The notes: generated from the sequence alone by a model not told the origin. Counted from the first letter of the stretch, positions 32,509 to 44,324 are shown. The stretch: DNA of 64,000 bases from Zygnema circumcarinatum (GCA_037447605.1 CM074820.1:2046-66045); one strand, 5' to 3'. Made by a program: numbers and translations.

Positions 32509-35500
32509 TCACTTCCCCGCAAAGAGGTGGTGCGATGGCAGGCGGCAAGCGCTGACAGATTCACTGAGGCATGCGCAGAAGCCTTCCGCGCCAATGGGCA
32601 AGGTGAGGGGCAATGGCCGGTCGGGGGCGATGCCCACCTGCCGCCCAGCAGCGCAGCGAAAGCATCAGAAAGGCGCGGCGCAGACAGAAAGCGAGTCGGC
32701 CCTTCCCGCAGCACCTGCTCACCTTGTCAATGTCGATGTGTGCCGGCGTCTCATAGCGTGCAATGGTGACCGCCAGACCCGAACCGTCTGCCAGCTCGAA
32801 CACCGACTGGATCTTCCTGCACACCTCGCACCGTATGTCAGACTCCAGCGTTGGCTCAGAAAGCCAGTGGCCATTGTTGGTACCTCAAGTGCGCCACTCC
32901 CTACGAGGAAAGAAAACCTGTTCGTAGAGAACATGGTACGCACCCTTTGCCAAAGGTGGATTCGCCCAAGATGACGGCGCGACCATTGTCTTTCAGGGCG
33001 CCGGCAAGGATCTCACTCGCACTGGCAGTACCTTTATTCACCTGTGTTTGAAACAGCCACTCAGCAATGGCAACAGTTAAAAGATAACTTGAACACCCTT
33101 CCTCTCCTCAAGATTTCCACCATTTCTAAGAAACCAATCATCAAACAGACAACAAAAACCAGCGGTTCACCAAAAGCAGAAACCAAGAATCAATTGGCCG
33201 TGCGAATGGAATAAGGTGAACACATACAAGTACTCCACGTTGCATTTGCACTGCCTTAAGCCTTCTCCAGCGTTCCTCAGAACCTGAAGCAGGCAGCCTG
33301 CCGAGTGCGGAGGGGGCTCACCAGCACTGCGAGCGGCTCCTCTGTGGCAATGGCGAGAGACCCGTCCGTGTCGTAAATATCACGCACTCCCATGCTGTCG
33401 GAGATGTACACCACCACGCCTTGCTTCAGCCTGCAGGGGCGAACGTCACACTTCCTTCTGTCACAGGCTGGGCTGCCAAATGGACTGCAAGAACCAAATG
33501 CATTTCATCTGACGGTATCGTCACAAGGAGCTGTGAGACGGCATGAGCCGTACGAGCACCGCTCCAGCAGGGTCCCTCCCTCCCTCCCTTTGTGCACGCA
33601 CCACATCTTGGCGATCTCAATGCCAACAGGAAAAAGTCCTCCGCTGCAAAGCACCACCGCCACCAAGACAGCAGAGCTTGTCAGAGGCCCCTCGCCATAT
33701 AATTCAAAGACAGCCGCTATCTTGCACTATAAGGCTGCTGCCACTCCGCAAATCCACCACACAACACACTTCCCCCGCTTCACGCCTCAAAATTCACACT
33801 TCGCACTTTATAAAACAACCATCATCCTCTGAATCAAATTGTGCAAGGCGATATTTTCTCATTCATCCACGGTGCAACCAAAACAAGTTTGCGTAGTTCA
33901 AGAATGCATCCAGAGCCTGCCCAATGCATTCCCATCCCGGCGCATCCCAGCCCCCATGCCCTGCCTGTTATTTCGAATGTCCAGCACAAAGGCGTTGGCG
34001 CCGTCCTCGCGCAGCCGCTTGATGGCTTCACGAACAGCCGCTGCATTTTCCACAGCCAACACAACCCATAATACCGATGGCCCTTTCAGTTAGGAGATAG
34101 TGCCACAAAATTCGATTCTTCTCTTGCTAACCGAAAAAGGGTTAGGAAGTTGTTCTGACGACAAGTGAAAAGATTAATGGCAATCTGCCTGTTCCTCCAC
34201 ACGCTGGCATGCTACCATACTGCATTGTAACCAGTTTGCTCAAACAACCTCTAATATCAACATGCGCAGATCATCACAGTAAAGAAAGAGGAAGCGTATG
34301 ATGAAGCATACATACAGGTGCAAAAATTCAACGCAAGTGTTTGTGAACAGACAAGGGCCAAAGGCTGTTAATGTTCTGCTAACCCTACAGATTGAATCTT
34401 TTTGTGGCACGTTGTTGCTGCCTGCACTGATGAAGACATCTGATAGTCCATGCTTAATTGAGCAATTTACATGAGCTTGCGTGTGAAATCCCATACCAAT
34501 CGCAGTACACGAAAAGCAGAAAATCCCAGGCAGAAGTCATTTAGACGGTACCTGCGGAATTCTGGTTGAAGGTGGAAAGCCGAATGTAGCCAACCGTAGG
34601 AGTCAACTCCCCTCCTCTCCCACAGGCTTGCCACGACACGGGGTTTAAGCTGACCTTCTGCCTCCTGGATACACACAGGTTCAAGAACCATATAAGCTCG
34701 CATATCTGGCCCGAGGTGGTGACATCTCACACAGAAGTAGAGAAATAAATGGGATAACTCTGATGTTCAGAGAGCATTCTAACGTATACTAGAGCGCTGT
34801 CCCGGTCATCCTCTTCAATAATTCATGTTGACGAAAATCATACATTGGGATCAAAAACCTTGCCTTACAAAACCAAAGATAACATTATTAAGGCAGTGGC
34901 GATGCAATCACCATTCTGAGAGCTTTTGGACATCCATCTCCACAGAGTACTCCGGCCCTCCTGTCAGCAGCCAGCAAGCACATATCATGTGCAGTACACT
35001 CACACAATGGCCAAAGTGATGGAACCGCTTTCCACTCCACTCCCACGTCGCTCTACAGTGAGCTCCACTGATGTCTGCGGAGGCCCCCTTCACAAGCACA
35101 CCAGCCAGCCTTCAGAATAATGCATTCAAGGATTTCAAAGCCTGCTCTTCAATTTGCTTGGATAATCCACAAACATAACCCTGCATGCCTGCAGCAAAGC
35201 GTCCTGAAACCTACTTAGAAAGAATCTGCCGTTCATCACATTGACACCTCAAGCATTCATGAAGGGGGGAAAGGGCTCCGCGGCGCAACTGCAGTCGCTG
35301 CGCGGCGTCGTACAGGCCCATGCCATCCGTTGGCGTGCCATCGATTGCGCGAATGATGTCCCCCGGCACGACGCCGGCTCTGTCGGCGGGGCCTCCGCTG
35401 ACAGGTGTCACCACCACAAGGTCGCCGCCGCCATTGCCGCTGAACCCCACTTCGAGGCCGACCCCTGTAACGGCACCGTTGGTGCCTGCCTGGCCACATG

Positions 35501-37043
35501 CACCGTCCACCGTTCCATCCTCAAGCTAGGTTTCTTCACTTGGGCAGACTCAGGCTATGGGCTGGCAAACTCCATACCTAACGCTGCTCCTCCCAAGTAC
35601 GCTTCGTTGCAGATCGTTATTCGTCACAGCCCTGTTTTCTTATCACTCTAAACCGAAATCGAAAATTTAATTGGTTGAGGCAGTGTCCTCTAGCATCACT
35701 ATGTAGTTTCAATATAAAAGTAATACTCACGCGCAGTGCTCGCAGCTTCTCCGGTTCTAAAAACCGTGTGAATGGGTCATCCAAAGTGGCGAGCATCTTT
35801 CGAATAGCGTCATCTGGAAACACAATCAAATTCTGCATAATCAGACCATGACTGAGAATGCATGAAAAATTCCAGCTGCAGCGAAAATTGACAAGCCTAA
35901 GGATAAAACCAAACATCTACCATGATGCCGCATGCACCAAGTGCAAAGTAAAGACAACACAGCATAGCAGATATCAGAGCGCTTTGGCTAATGAGTGCGG
36001 GTGATTTCGAAATTTCACATGTCTGTTCCCGATTGTTCATGGGCGTGTTCTTCAGTGCATCCTGACGGTAGCGAAACCAGTTCTGCCCGTTGAAGCTCTT
36101 GTCAACATAGGCACGATCCACGGTTCGCCAGGCTTCGAGGAACACAAGATTCTCTTCCGTCAGCGCCACTGTTGACATCCCATCTCCCAATTATTGCTGC
36201 ATCAGCTTCATTTCCTTTCACGTTCATCCTCTCTTGACAGCCACATCGTCAACGACAACCCCATTTCGTTTTGCCTCCGTAAAGATTAGGAATAAAGCCA
36301 TAGCCATGTGCCGTAGTCAGCGACAGCCGCATAGCTGACAGTAGCACTGCGGGGAATCGCCCGTTTTGAGGCTTCTATCCACCTCATGCGAATGTCCGTT
36401 CACCTGCAGGGCTGGGGTGCAGCATCGAGGCGCTCAACAGATTTCCGGCTACGAGCAATGCCGCTGCAGTTGAGCCAAGGAGCAACGTCCAGCGCCTGCA
36501 GCAGCCCTCTATCACACCCGCCCGCAGTAACCGCGGCTCTACTGCGCCTCCTGCGCCAGTTTTCCTCACAAGCTCCGCTGCTTTAGGGAGGGAGCAGCCA
36601 GACAGCAGGCCCAGCAGCGCCCACCATGCAGCGCCTGCTTTCTCTCTGCAGTTCTGCAGTGAGCTCACCACAGCATCCGGGCTCGAGGTCCCTGCGTCAA
36701 CCTGCACCAGTCGTCTCCCCAAGCCTTCAACCAGCCTGCTTCCCTCACGCTTTCCAACGGCGCGCATGTCAACAGCCGCGACAGATGAACTCACCAGTTT
36801 TCCGCGTACATATGCATTGCGATGCCTCTCCCGCGCTTTGCTCTTCAACAAAGATTTGCGCCCATTGCGCACACAGGACAGAAATCGCGCTGTGAGAGGA
36901 AGGAGATGTAGTGAGGGCAGTGCGGTGACCAGAAGAATGCACGAGGGGGCGGCAGAGGCAGGCTGCGCCCGGCACGTGCGCGGGTGGAGGCGGGCCCCAT
37001 GGGCGGCGGGAGGCAGGGCATGGGAGCCCCAGCACGCCGCCAT
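32509..37043 (-). CDS. CtpA: Carboxyl-terminal processing protease of the D1 protein (CtpA), thylakoid lumen
   Basis: Twelve exons: 37043-36404, 36168-36019, 35813-35731, 35489-35248, 35087-35004, 34664-34552, 34040-33965, 33643-33602, 33430-33322, 33041-32944, 32816-32723 and 32637-32509. CtpA removes the C-terminal extension of precursor D1 so that the photosystem II manganese cluster can assemble. A twin-Arg hydrophobic lumen signal ([18 protein letters not shown]) precedes the mature start [18 protein letters not shown] domain lies in exon 4 (GVGLEVGF to GLYDAAQRL). The Ser-Lys dyad is in [10 protein letters not shown] and STFGKGK. The C-terminus ([11 protein letters not shown]...FCACL) matches plants. 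With the ATG at 37043 the protein is 619 aa; the ATG at 36767 gives 527 aa, closer to plant enzymes. Intron 7 has a GC donor (AACAG|GCAGGG). The exon 4 end adds about 13 residues unless a GC donor at CGACT|GCAGTT is used. Confidence 0.93.
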
Positions 37044-37045
37044 GG

Positions 37046-37055
<10 letters not shown>

Positions 37056-37077
<22 letters not shown>

Positions 37078-37110
37078 CCTCCCTCCCTCCCTCCCTCCCT
37101 CCCTGCCGCC
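37056..37110. repeat. (CCTG)n then (CCCT)n tract
   Basis: Seven or so TGCC/CCTG units are followed by CCCT units directly upstream of the longer CtpA start codon. The tract is simple sequence in what should be the CtpA promoter or leader. Confidence 0.9.
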
Positions 37111-37197
37111 TAGCGCGGCGCGGCGCGGCGTGACCTGGCGTGACGTGACGTGACGGACCGTTACGGCGGCGCGTGCGCGCTTGCGCTTCGAGGGGTC

Positions 37198-37600
37198 GAA
37201 AGATGGAGGGAGGGAGGGAGGCCTCGAGGGAGGAAGGCAGGGAGGCCTTGGAGGGAGGGAGGAAGGAAGGGAGGCCTTGAGGGAGGCCTTGAGGGAGGGA
37301 GGCAGGGAGGCCTTGGAGGGAGGGAGGGAGGCAGGGAGGCCTTGGAGGGAGGGAGGGAGGAAGGGAGGGAGGGAGGCCTTGAGGGAGGGAGGCAGGGAGG
37401 CCTTGGAGGGAGGGAGGAAGGGAGGGAGGGAGGCCTTGAGGGAGGGAGGGATGCCTTGAGGGAGGAAAGGAGGGAGGCCTTGAGGGAGGAAGGGAGGGAG
37501 GCCTTGGAGGCAGGAAGGGAGGGAGGCCTTGGAGGGAGGAAGGGAGGGAGGCCTTGGAGGGAGGAAGGGAGGGAGGCCTTGGAGGGGGGAGGGAGGAAGG
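37198..37600. repeat. Purine-rich GGAGGCCTTGGAGGGA tandem array
   Basis: About 400 bp of imperfect tandem units built from GGAGG(G)A, AGGCC and TTGAGGGAGG. Unit length varies from roughly 24 to 36 bases. The plus strand is nearly all purine apart from the recurring GGCCTT. The minus strand is correspondingly pyrimidine rich. It lies upstream of CtpA and yields artefact Gly-Arg-Glu and Pro-Ser-Leu frames. Confidence 0.92.
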
Positions 37601-37687
37601 GCCGGAGGCGGTGCTCGCGAGGGGTCGTGGTGACGCCACTCGAGTCTCCGAGGCACAGGCGGCGGCAGGGAAGGAGAGAACGCGAGG

Positions 37688-37689
37688 CT

Positions 37690-37727
<38 letters not shown>

Positions 37728-37730
37728 GGC
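37688..37730. repeat. (CTGG)n tetranucleotide tract
   Basis: About nine CTGG units (gctgctggctggctgg...ctggcggc) lie between the purine array and the 3' side of the proteasome gene. Confidence 0.9.
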
Positions 37731-38069
37731 TTTTATGCATGCGTGGAGGAGGCAAAACCATCGGAGAGAGTATACAAAATTCAACCACATCCATCCTTAG
37801 CCTCGCTTCACCACCTTATATTCAGCCCGCCAGAAACAAATAATGCCATTCTATTTGAACTCCATTGCAGGCTATCACAGCCACAACGGCGTGCACGTCG
37901 ACTGTCAATTCTGTACAAGGGAGACAGACCTTACAAATACAATTCAGCAGTCTTCAAAGCTGTTTGCTCTCTGTCTGCCCCCACGCACTTGCGGCGGGCG
38001 GCGTTAGATAGCCCATGGCTTTTTCTGGTAGAGGTAGAAGGGGAGTGCTCTGAAGGAGAATGTTAAGAA

Positions 38070-40589
38070 TCAGTCCATGCGCCCTTGAAGCTCGCGTGTG
38101 ATGATCTTGTCGGGCGTTCTGCAGGGCATCCCGCACCCCTCGAGCTTCCCCGTCAGCCAGCACATCATCCACCGCCCCGGATGCCTCCCTCCCACAGCGG
38201 GAGACCACCGCCACAACGCCTATTGCGTGCGCGTGTGCAGAGGGCCACCCGCCAGTACACCCAAGACGGTGAAGCGAGTGGCGACGTGCGGCAGACATGG
38301 CGCTGGCTATCTTCTAAACAGCAGCTGTCAGCAACACAGACGGGTTTCAGGCAGGCGAGGGGCGCGGCTTACATGACAACGACCACACCGCCCCACCCAC
38401 TCATCGCGTCACGGTCCACCGAAGATATCAGCGCTTGCGAGACGGTCTCAAAGAGCTCATCTGGATTCTGCAGCCCACACATATTGCATGCAGCTTAGCG
38501 CTCCCAAATAATGCCTACCAACTGACCTCTCGGACTCCCAAGAAAGTGAAACTCGCTCTGAACGTGTCATCGAAAAAAATTATTGTTCTTTCAGAAATAA
38601 GAAAGGCTTGCATACCGACAGGGGCTGAGCTTTCACAACCAATTCTTAATGTGACAAGACTCCAAGTGAAAGCCTAGTTTCCACGAGGGAAGAAGAAGAA
38701 GTTTCCGTAGAAAGGTTTGTACATTCGGGACTGGACTTCAAGCTGCCCAACAAGCATTTTTCTCTTGCTGAAAGGCCTCTCTGCTCATGGTAAAGAACTA
38801 TGAGGGATTTCAAGCTGTTCCAAGGGGCAAGAAAGATGTAGACAACAAATTGCTCAAGCTCCCTTTAGTGTGCGACAAACGCAGGCGTCCTGCACAAGAA
38901 CATTTCAGATCCGCCTGCCCACAGCCCGTCCTATTCAGGAAAAAGAGGAGGCTTCACCATGTCGGGTCGGAAAAACGACTCGCATGCGCCATGTAGGGAC
39001 TCACTCGCCGTTCCCGCAACAACAAAATCGTCTGCCGGTTGTCTGCACAACGCCCGCCAATTCTCTGTCTCAAGCGAATTGGGCGCAGGGCAATCCGCGA
39101 AGACGCAACTGGAAGTCGTGACTGGCTTTTAGGGTTTTTAGGGTTTTTTGGGTCTATCCACTCCGTGCTGGATCGTAACGCACCAAATACTTGCTGTATA
39201 AACCCTCAAGAACCCTACAACTTGAAACTCCTCTAGACAACGGTAAACGTCTTTTCCAGTCAGATAGTGGGCTGGTAATGAGCCCAATGAATTCAAGACT
39301 CACAAAGCACCAATGAGGTCCATGGTGGCGAGATATGGAGTGCCGTCATCCTTGAGGCCCGCAATCACAGGCTCGATAAAGTACGGCCCAAACCTACAAG
39401 ATGCAAAAACCGTCCACTTAGCCAGTTCCTCCACCTAAACGACCCCGAGTTCTTGAAGGCAAACTAACGAGCTAAATTTCACTCTCATTCACTGTCAAGC
39501 CATAACTCCCAACAAAAGATGCACAGCTGGCATATGTATCTGTCAGCATCTCGTGAATAGCATAACGATCTCGTTACGATTCTCGTCAAAAGGTCTCCAG
39601 CATTTGCACAGGGGAACCGAGTAATGTGAATTGCCAAGAGATACGAATGCGTGGACACGTTTTATCCTGACGATAAAAAAATAACCTAACGACTCAAACG
39701 GCTGTGAAGATGTAGCAAAAACTACGAAGTTTGTGGCAGTTGCGTTCGGAACAGGTTTGTCAACACTGCAGTGTGAGTGTGCTGACAGAGATTTGAACCC
39801 TGAGATCTGCCTGCCCATGTATAGCAGGAAAACAAGGCATAATTCTAATGCACTTCAACAAAAAAAGCCCTAATTCATTTTAAAGAGAGCAAGTCCGTGA
39901 ACACCGGCCTCCAAACGAAATGTTAGTCAGGTTTACAACTGCAATGCTTTGCCTCTTGGTAATCGTTGGAAGATGAAGATTTGAAGGAAAGAAAAAAACC
40001 TTTTCTCATAGAGCATGTTCGAGAGCACACTTGCCATCGTGTCTGGCTGCATCCGCCTCTCCTCTCGCAACTCATACAGTTTGTGTCGAAACTGAAGGCG
40101 CTGAGCTCTGCCTACGTCGCCTCCAACTCCAGGCGTCAGCGAGCGGTAGGCGGCTAAGAGTGCAGAACACAAGCCCAGCAGAGTACTGTAAAGTGGGAGA
40201 GCGATACAGGGTTTTGGATATTCCAAAGCCTTATTCCTGGCACATGAGAATCAACGAAATTCCAGGAGGCTCAGGAGTCCTGAGGTATGAGGTGACTGAC
40301 ATGGTCTGCACGTCCGTGCCAAGCCCGGAAATAGCGATGAAGAGGGAGTCGTGGATGCGGAAGACGCGCTGGAAGTCGCAGGCGATGGTCTGCAGCTCAA
40401 CGCCGAATCGACGGTCGCTGGCGATGGCGACGCAGTCCTTGCCCGCCATGGCTACCACGGCGCTGCCGTTGTACGCGAGGATCTGCGCGGCCCGCCCCGC
40501 CCCTCCGTCAGCGAGGGCCCGCAGAGGCGCCAGGCAGCGCAGCCCCAGCCAACCCGGCCCATGGCCCCGGCCCCCGCACTCACCGACAT
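38070..40589 (-). CDS. PBC: 20S proteasome subunit beta-3 (PBC/PSMB3)
   Basis: Seven exons: 40589-40584, 40482-40301, 40107-40000, 39393-39304, 39042-38958, 38467-38373 and 38118-38070, giving 204 aa, the exact family length. Beta-3 is a catalytically inactive structural subunit of the proteasome core inner ring; the N-terminus [14 protein letters not shown] lacks the active-site threonine. Further matches are [78 protein letters not shown] and the terminal LQGRMD. The first coding exon is only six bases (ATG TCG) before a GTGAGT donor. All introns are GT-AG and phases agree throughout. A transposon end lies 137 bp upstream of the ATG. Confidence 0.96.
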
Positions 40590-40605
40590 GGCGCCCGCCC
40601 TCGCG

Positions 40606-40697
40606 CCGCTCCTCCCTCCTCCCTCCTCCCTCCTCCCTCCTCCCTCCTTCCCGTCCTCCCTTCCCTCCTCACCCTCCCTCCCTCCCTCCCTCCCTCC
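40606..40697. repeat. Pyrimidine-rich (CCCTCCTCCCTCC) tract upstream of PBC
   Basis: A run of CCTCC, CCCTCC and TCCC units occupies most of the short promoter interval between the PBC start codon and the hAT unit. The complementary strand is G rich. Confidence 0.88.
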
Positions 40698-40718
40698 ACC
40701 GCGCGGCGCGCAGCGTGA

Positions 40719-40726
40719 CTCGCAGT
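40719..40726. repeat. Left 8-bp target-site duplication (CTCGCAGT)
   Basis: CTCGCAGT directly precedes the TAGGGATGG terminus. The identical octamer follows the opposite terminus at 52710-52717. Confidence 0.9.
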
Positions 40727-40847
40727 TAGGGATGGCCCGCGTTATAAATTCCGAATACATTATATACTTTACAACGGGTTTAAAAGTAGTAATATATCAT
40801 AAAGTAAAAGACTTTATTATATATATTATACCCACTCGTTTTGAACA

Positions 40848-40900
40848 ATTGACGACCGTACGACCGTGCTGGTACTGTCGTACGGTCGTACCATACCAAA
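40848..40900. promoter_or_regulatory. Left subterminal GTACGG/CGTAC repeat cluster of the hAT unit
   Basis: Within about 50 bases there are several copies of CGTACGACC, TCGTACGGTCGTACC and GTACGG in both orientations. The right end of the unit has a matching cluster. I infer transposase binding sites. Confidence 0.55.
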
Positions 40901-41106
40901 ATTAGGTCGTTTTGGCGTTGGCGTTGCGAAATGCGTCCGTGTAGCGTAGTGGAGCTGCGCTCGACGGATCCGCGTCAGTTCAGTTGTACTTGACATATGC
41001 CTCTTCAGTGTCACGGACCGGCATAATCCAGGAGCTGCCGACAGAATGCGAGAAGGCGGCGCCATGTGTTGGCGGCGCACGGAACAGCACACCATCCAGC
41101 AAGGCG
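40901..41106. other. Unassigned left interior of the hAT unit
   Basis: About 200 bp between the subterminal cluster and the first gap. There is no recognisable coding motif. It may be hAT interior or the 5' part of the first gypsy element. Confidence 0.4.
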
Positions 41107-41136
41107 NNNNNNNNNNNNNNNNNNNNNNNNNNNNNN
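41107..41136. other. Assembly gap (30 N)
   Basis: Thirty unknown bases. Open frames running through this gap are not reliable. Confidence 1.
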
Positions 41137-44100
41137 ACAGATCGACTTTTCTACGTGTCAACTGCACTTATCTGCTGGCGGGACAGATTGCTCCTTCCCC
41201 ATCATCCTCGAGTCCTTTGCCACCTCCACCTTCCCCAAACGACACGCCACGGCGCAGGTCTCCTACCCAGAGATCAACATGTACCATGCGGTCGGCAGTC
41301 CCCATTCTTCCTATGGATCTGCCAATTCTGATACCGAGGACGAGACTCCCCCTCCTCCAAGTCCAGCCCTCTGTGCGCCGACGGAAGACCTTTTGCCGCC
41401 GGTGATAGCTACACCCAACTTTCCCGCCCACGAGACCATCAGTGATGAAGAGTGGCTGAAGATAGAGGGACAGATGCGATTGGGGCTAGTAGTACTCTCA
41501 GACCCAATCAAGCATTCGCAACTGCGACAAGTGCTGCGCCGCAATCACCTAGTTTTTGCCCGCCATGCACTCGACATCGGAAAGACCCACCTGATTGAGC
41601 ATCACATCGATACGGGAGATTCCCCCCTAGTGATGACCATGACCCCTTATCGCTTTTCCGCTGCTCAACAGGCCGATGTCGAAAGACAGATCGATGAGAA
41701 TGTGGCTGCCGGATTGATGGAACCTGGAGAAGGACCTTGGGCCAGCCCGGCCGTTTTGCCACCAAAGCCGGATAAGTACCACTTCGCCTCGCGGAGACTA
41801 TCTGAACCGAACGCAGTTGGACGGCGGGATCCCTATACATTGCCGGATGTGACTCATCCTCCACGGCGCCTGGTTTACCAGCCCTCAAGACGGATATGCG
41901 GTCCCTCCTCGCGTATCCTTTTGGCGCATGTAAAGTCATCGCCGCAGCGACAGGCTTCGCACGCCACACGCCAAGCAGCGGGATGCTTCCCTTTGGGCTC
42001 AAGAATTCCAGCCAGACTCACCAGCGCCTGGCCAACCAGGTGTTCGGCCCCTGTCGTGCCTTCTGCGAACCTTACGTGGATGATGCTTCCCTCCACAGCA
42101 AGGATTGGTCCTCCCACCGCAACATTGACTAAGTAACGCAATCGCCATCAAGGCGCTACTAAGATCGCCTCAAGAAATGCAGTTTCGCCAATGTGAGATC
42201 AATACTCACCTGCATATCGCCTTGGCATCACTCTGGACCGCCATCACTGCATAAAAATCGAGGCCATCACCTCATGCTGCCTACGTAACCTCACTCAGCT
42301 CAAATCTTTCTTGGGACTCACCTCATTCTATCGCCGGTTCATCAAGGGTTATGCCCTTATCGCGCGTCCCCTACATGCCTTGGAGAAACACGGAGTCCAC
42401 TACGAATGGAGCCGAGCGCAGGATCTGTCCTTCCATGCGCTCAAGAGTGCCCTCCTTCAGGCTCCTTGTCTGCATCAATTCGACCCCACCCTGCCCGCAA
42501 TCATTGACGCCGACTGGAGTCAGACGGGCTTTGGGGCAATGGCCACCAAGCATTCTTCCGATGGAACACCGTCAAGCATGCTAGCGTGGTCCTGCTCGAA
42601 ACTGAGACCAAGATGTTCTACGCAGGGCGCGGCACGCTATTCTCCGGGCACTGGTATTTAAGCTCTTACAACCTACCCCATTGTCATTCGGACTCCACTC
42701 CACATGCCACTCACTTGGCCGCACATCATGGTTACCCTACGCACCCCAAGTTTGCACGCCGCGACGGCGCCGAGGAGTATAATGTACTCAAGGTCACTCA
42801 CCGTCCCGGACGGAGCCACGGCAATGCAGACAGCCTCAGTCGAAATCCTTCGGCTCCACTCCTCTGTCACGATCCGGCCGTTCCTGAACCCATCCCCCCA
42901 CCTACCCTCTTAAACCCTGAGCATCTTCCCATCGAGATTTTTATTGCAGATCAAGACCTGCATGATGTCATATTCGCCGATGGGCTGATTGATATTCCGG
43001 CCACGGCCACCACCCTCCATCGCTGGCAAGACCCTGACTTCACCCACGGCCACCCTCATGCGGATCCTTGGGAACTCCTCATGGATGACGACGGCGAAGC
43101 TCCCTTTCTTCCTCCCCACTTCCCCAGTGCCAATGACGTTCACTCTGACTCCTCTCTTCTGCGTTACGTCATGACTCACACACTGCCCCCTTTTATCACT
43201 GACACCGAGAGGGCTCGGCTGCTCCGCCGCGCTCGGAACTTCTCTGTTGATGATGATGGTTAGATTCTCTACCTCCCCTCCGGCCTTCCTGTTCCTTTCC
43301 CCAACGAGCGCATGGAGATCCTGGATGTCGCCCACTATGCCCAGCCTGCCGGATTCCACCTTGGCCAGAAGAAGATGGTCGCCATGCTGCAGGAGCGCTA
43401 TTACTGGCCCGGACTCCATGGCGCAGTGAGCCGATACGTCGAAACTTGCACCCGTTGCCAACGCGGCAAGCGCTCTGCTCCCTTCGACCGCCAACCCCTA
43501 GAGATGGGTGAGATCCCGATACAAGGCGTTGCAGAAGATTGGAACATTGACACCTTTTCTATCCCCCAGCTCGGCACCCCCTCTGGCTACATTCGGGTAT
43601 TCCTAGCAGTGGACAGATAAACCAAATGGGTGGAAGTTCACGCGACAGAATCTAAGCACTCAGTCCACTCTGCTCGTCTCCTGACGGCCATCATTCACCG
43701 TCACTCTCTCCCCTACTCTGTTCACTCTGACAATGGCACCGAATACAAGGGGGCGTTTGCCAAGCTCATGCAAGACTTCCGCATCATTCACCGCACCTCT
43801 AGCCCCTACTCCCCCTGGCAGAATGGGCTTGCAGAACGTACCATACAGACGGTCAAGGATGCGTGCGTTCGCGGCTGCGCGGAGCTGGAGGCGGACTGGC
43901 GCGAGGTCATCCCCTCACGGTCTTCACTTACAACACTTGATTTGCACTCCTCCAGCGGCTTCTCCTACGAGCTCCTCACATGGCCGAAGTAAGCCACGCA
44001 TTCCCACATGACCTCCTCTTTCTGTTGTTGACCCCTCTTCCACGATGGCCTCCCGGTCGGGTAGCCCAACCCGGCTCGGCCCTCGGCTTCAAACCCTAGA

Positions 44101-44324
44101 TTCCATGGCATCCCACCACCTCGAACGCGCGCACAGACAACAACTCACTGACTTTGGGAGGCGCCGACGCGCTGCTCTCCCGCCCAATCAGGTCGCGCCA
44201 CGTCAGCTCATTTGGCTCAGGAATCTCGCCAAACCAACTCAACGGGCTTTTCCGTGGTTGGGCCCCTTCATTTGTGTCGGTCCGTCGGAGATCCCAGGCT
44301 GGGCCATCATTTCGGAAGGCCCTG
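41137..44324 (+). mobile_element. Decayed Ty3/gypsy retrotransposon (pol remnants)
   Basis: Pol-like blocks appear in the normal order, with frameshifts and stops between them. There is a pre-RT linker, the RT entry region around 41640-41780 (AAGLMEPGEGPWASPAV), an RT catalytic YVDD at about 42075, and RT thumb/RNase H segments at 42311-42660. The integrase zinc-binding region lies at 43312-43500 (CTRCQRG) and the integrase core at 43550-43990 (NIDTF, SDNGTEYKG, SPYSPWQNGLAERT). An in-frame TAA interrupts the integrase at 43618-43620. No Gag or intact LTR is visible, so the copy is dead. It continues past 51581 after being split by the second element. Described only as a relic. Confidence 0.85.
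44320..44324. repeat. Left 5-bp duplication (CCCTG) of the second gypsy element
   Basis: CCCTG precedes the 5' LTR and recurs at 51582-51586 immediately after the 3' LTR. Confidence 0.85.

Noticed and set aside
37150-37800. Gly/Arg/Glu-rich and Pro/Ser/Leu-rich frames over the purine array
   Set aside because: Simple-sequence translation of a tandem array; open on both strands.
40984-41405. Coding frames running through the 30-N gap
   Set aside because: The gap length is nominal, so frames across it are meaningless.
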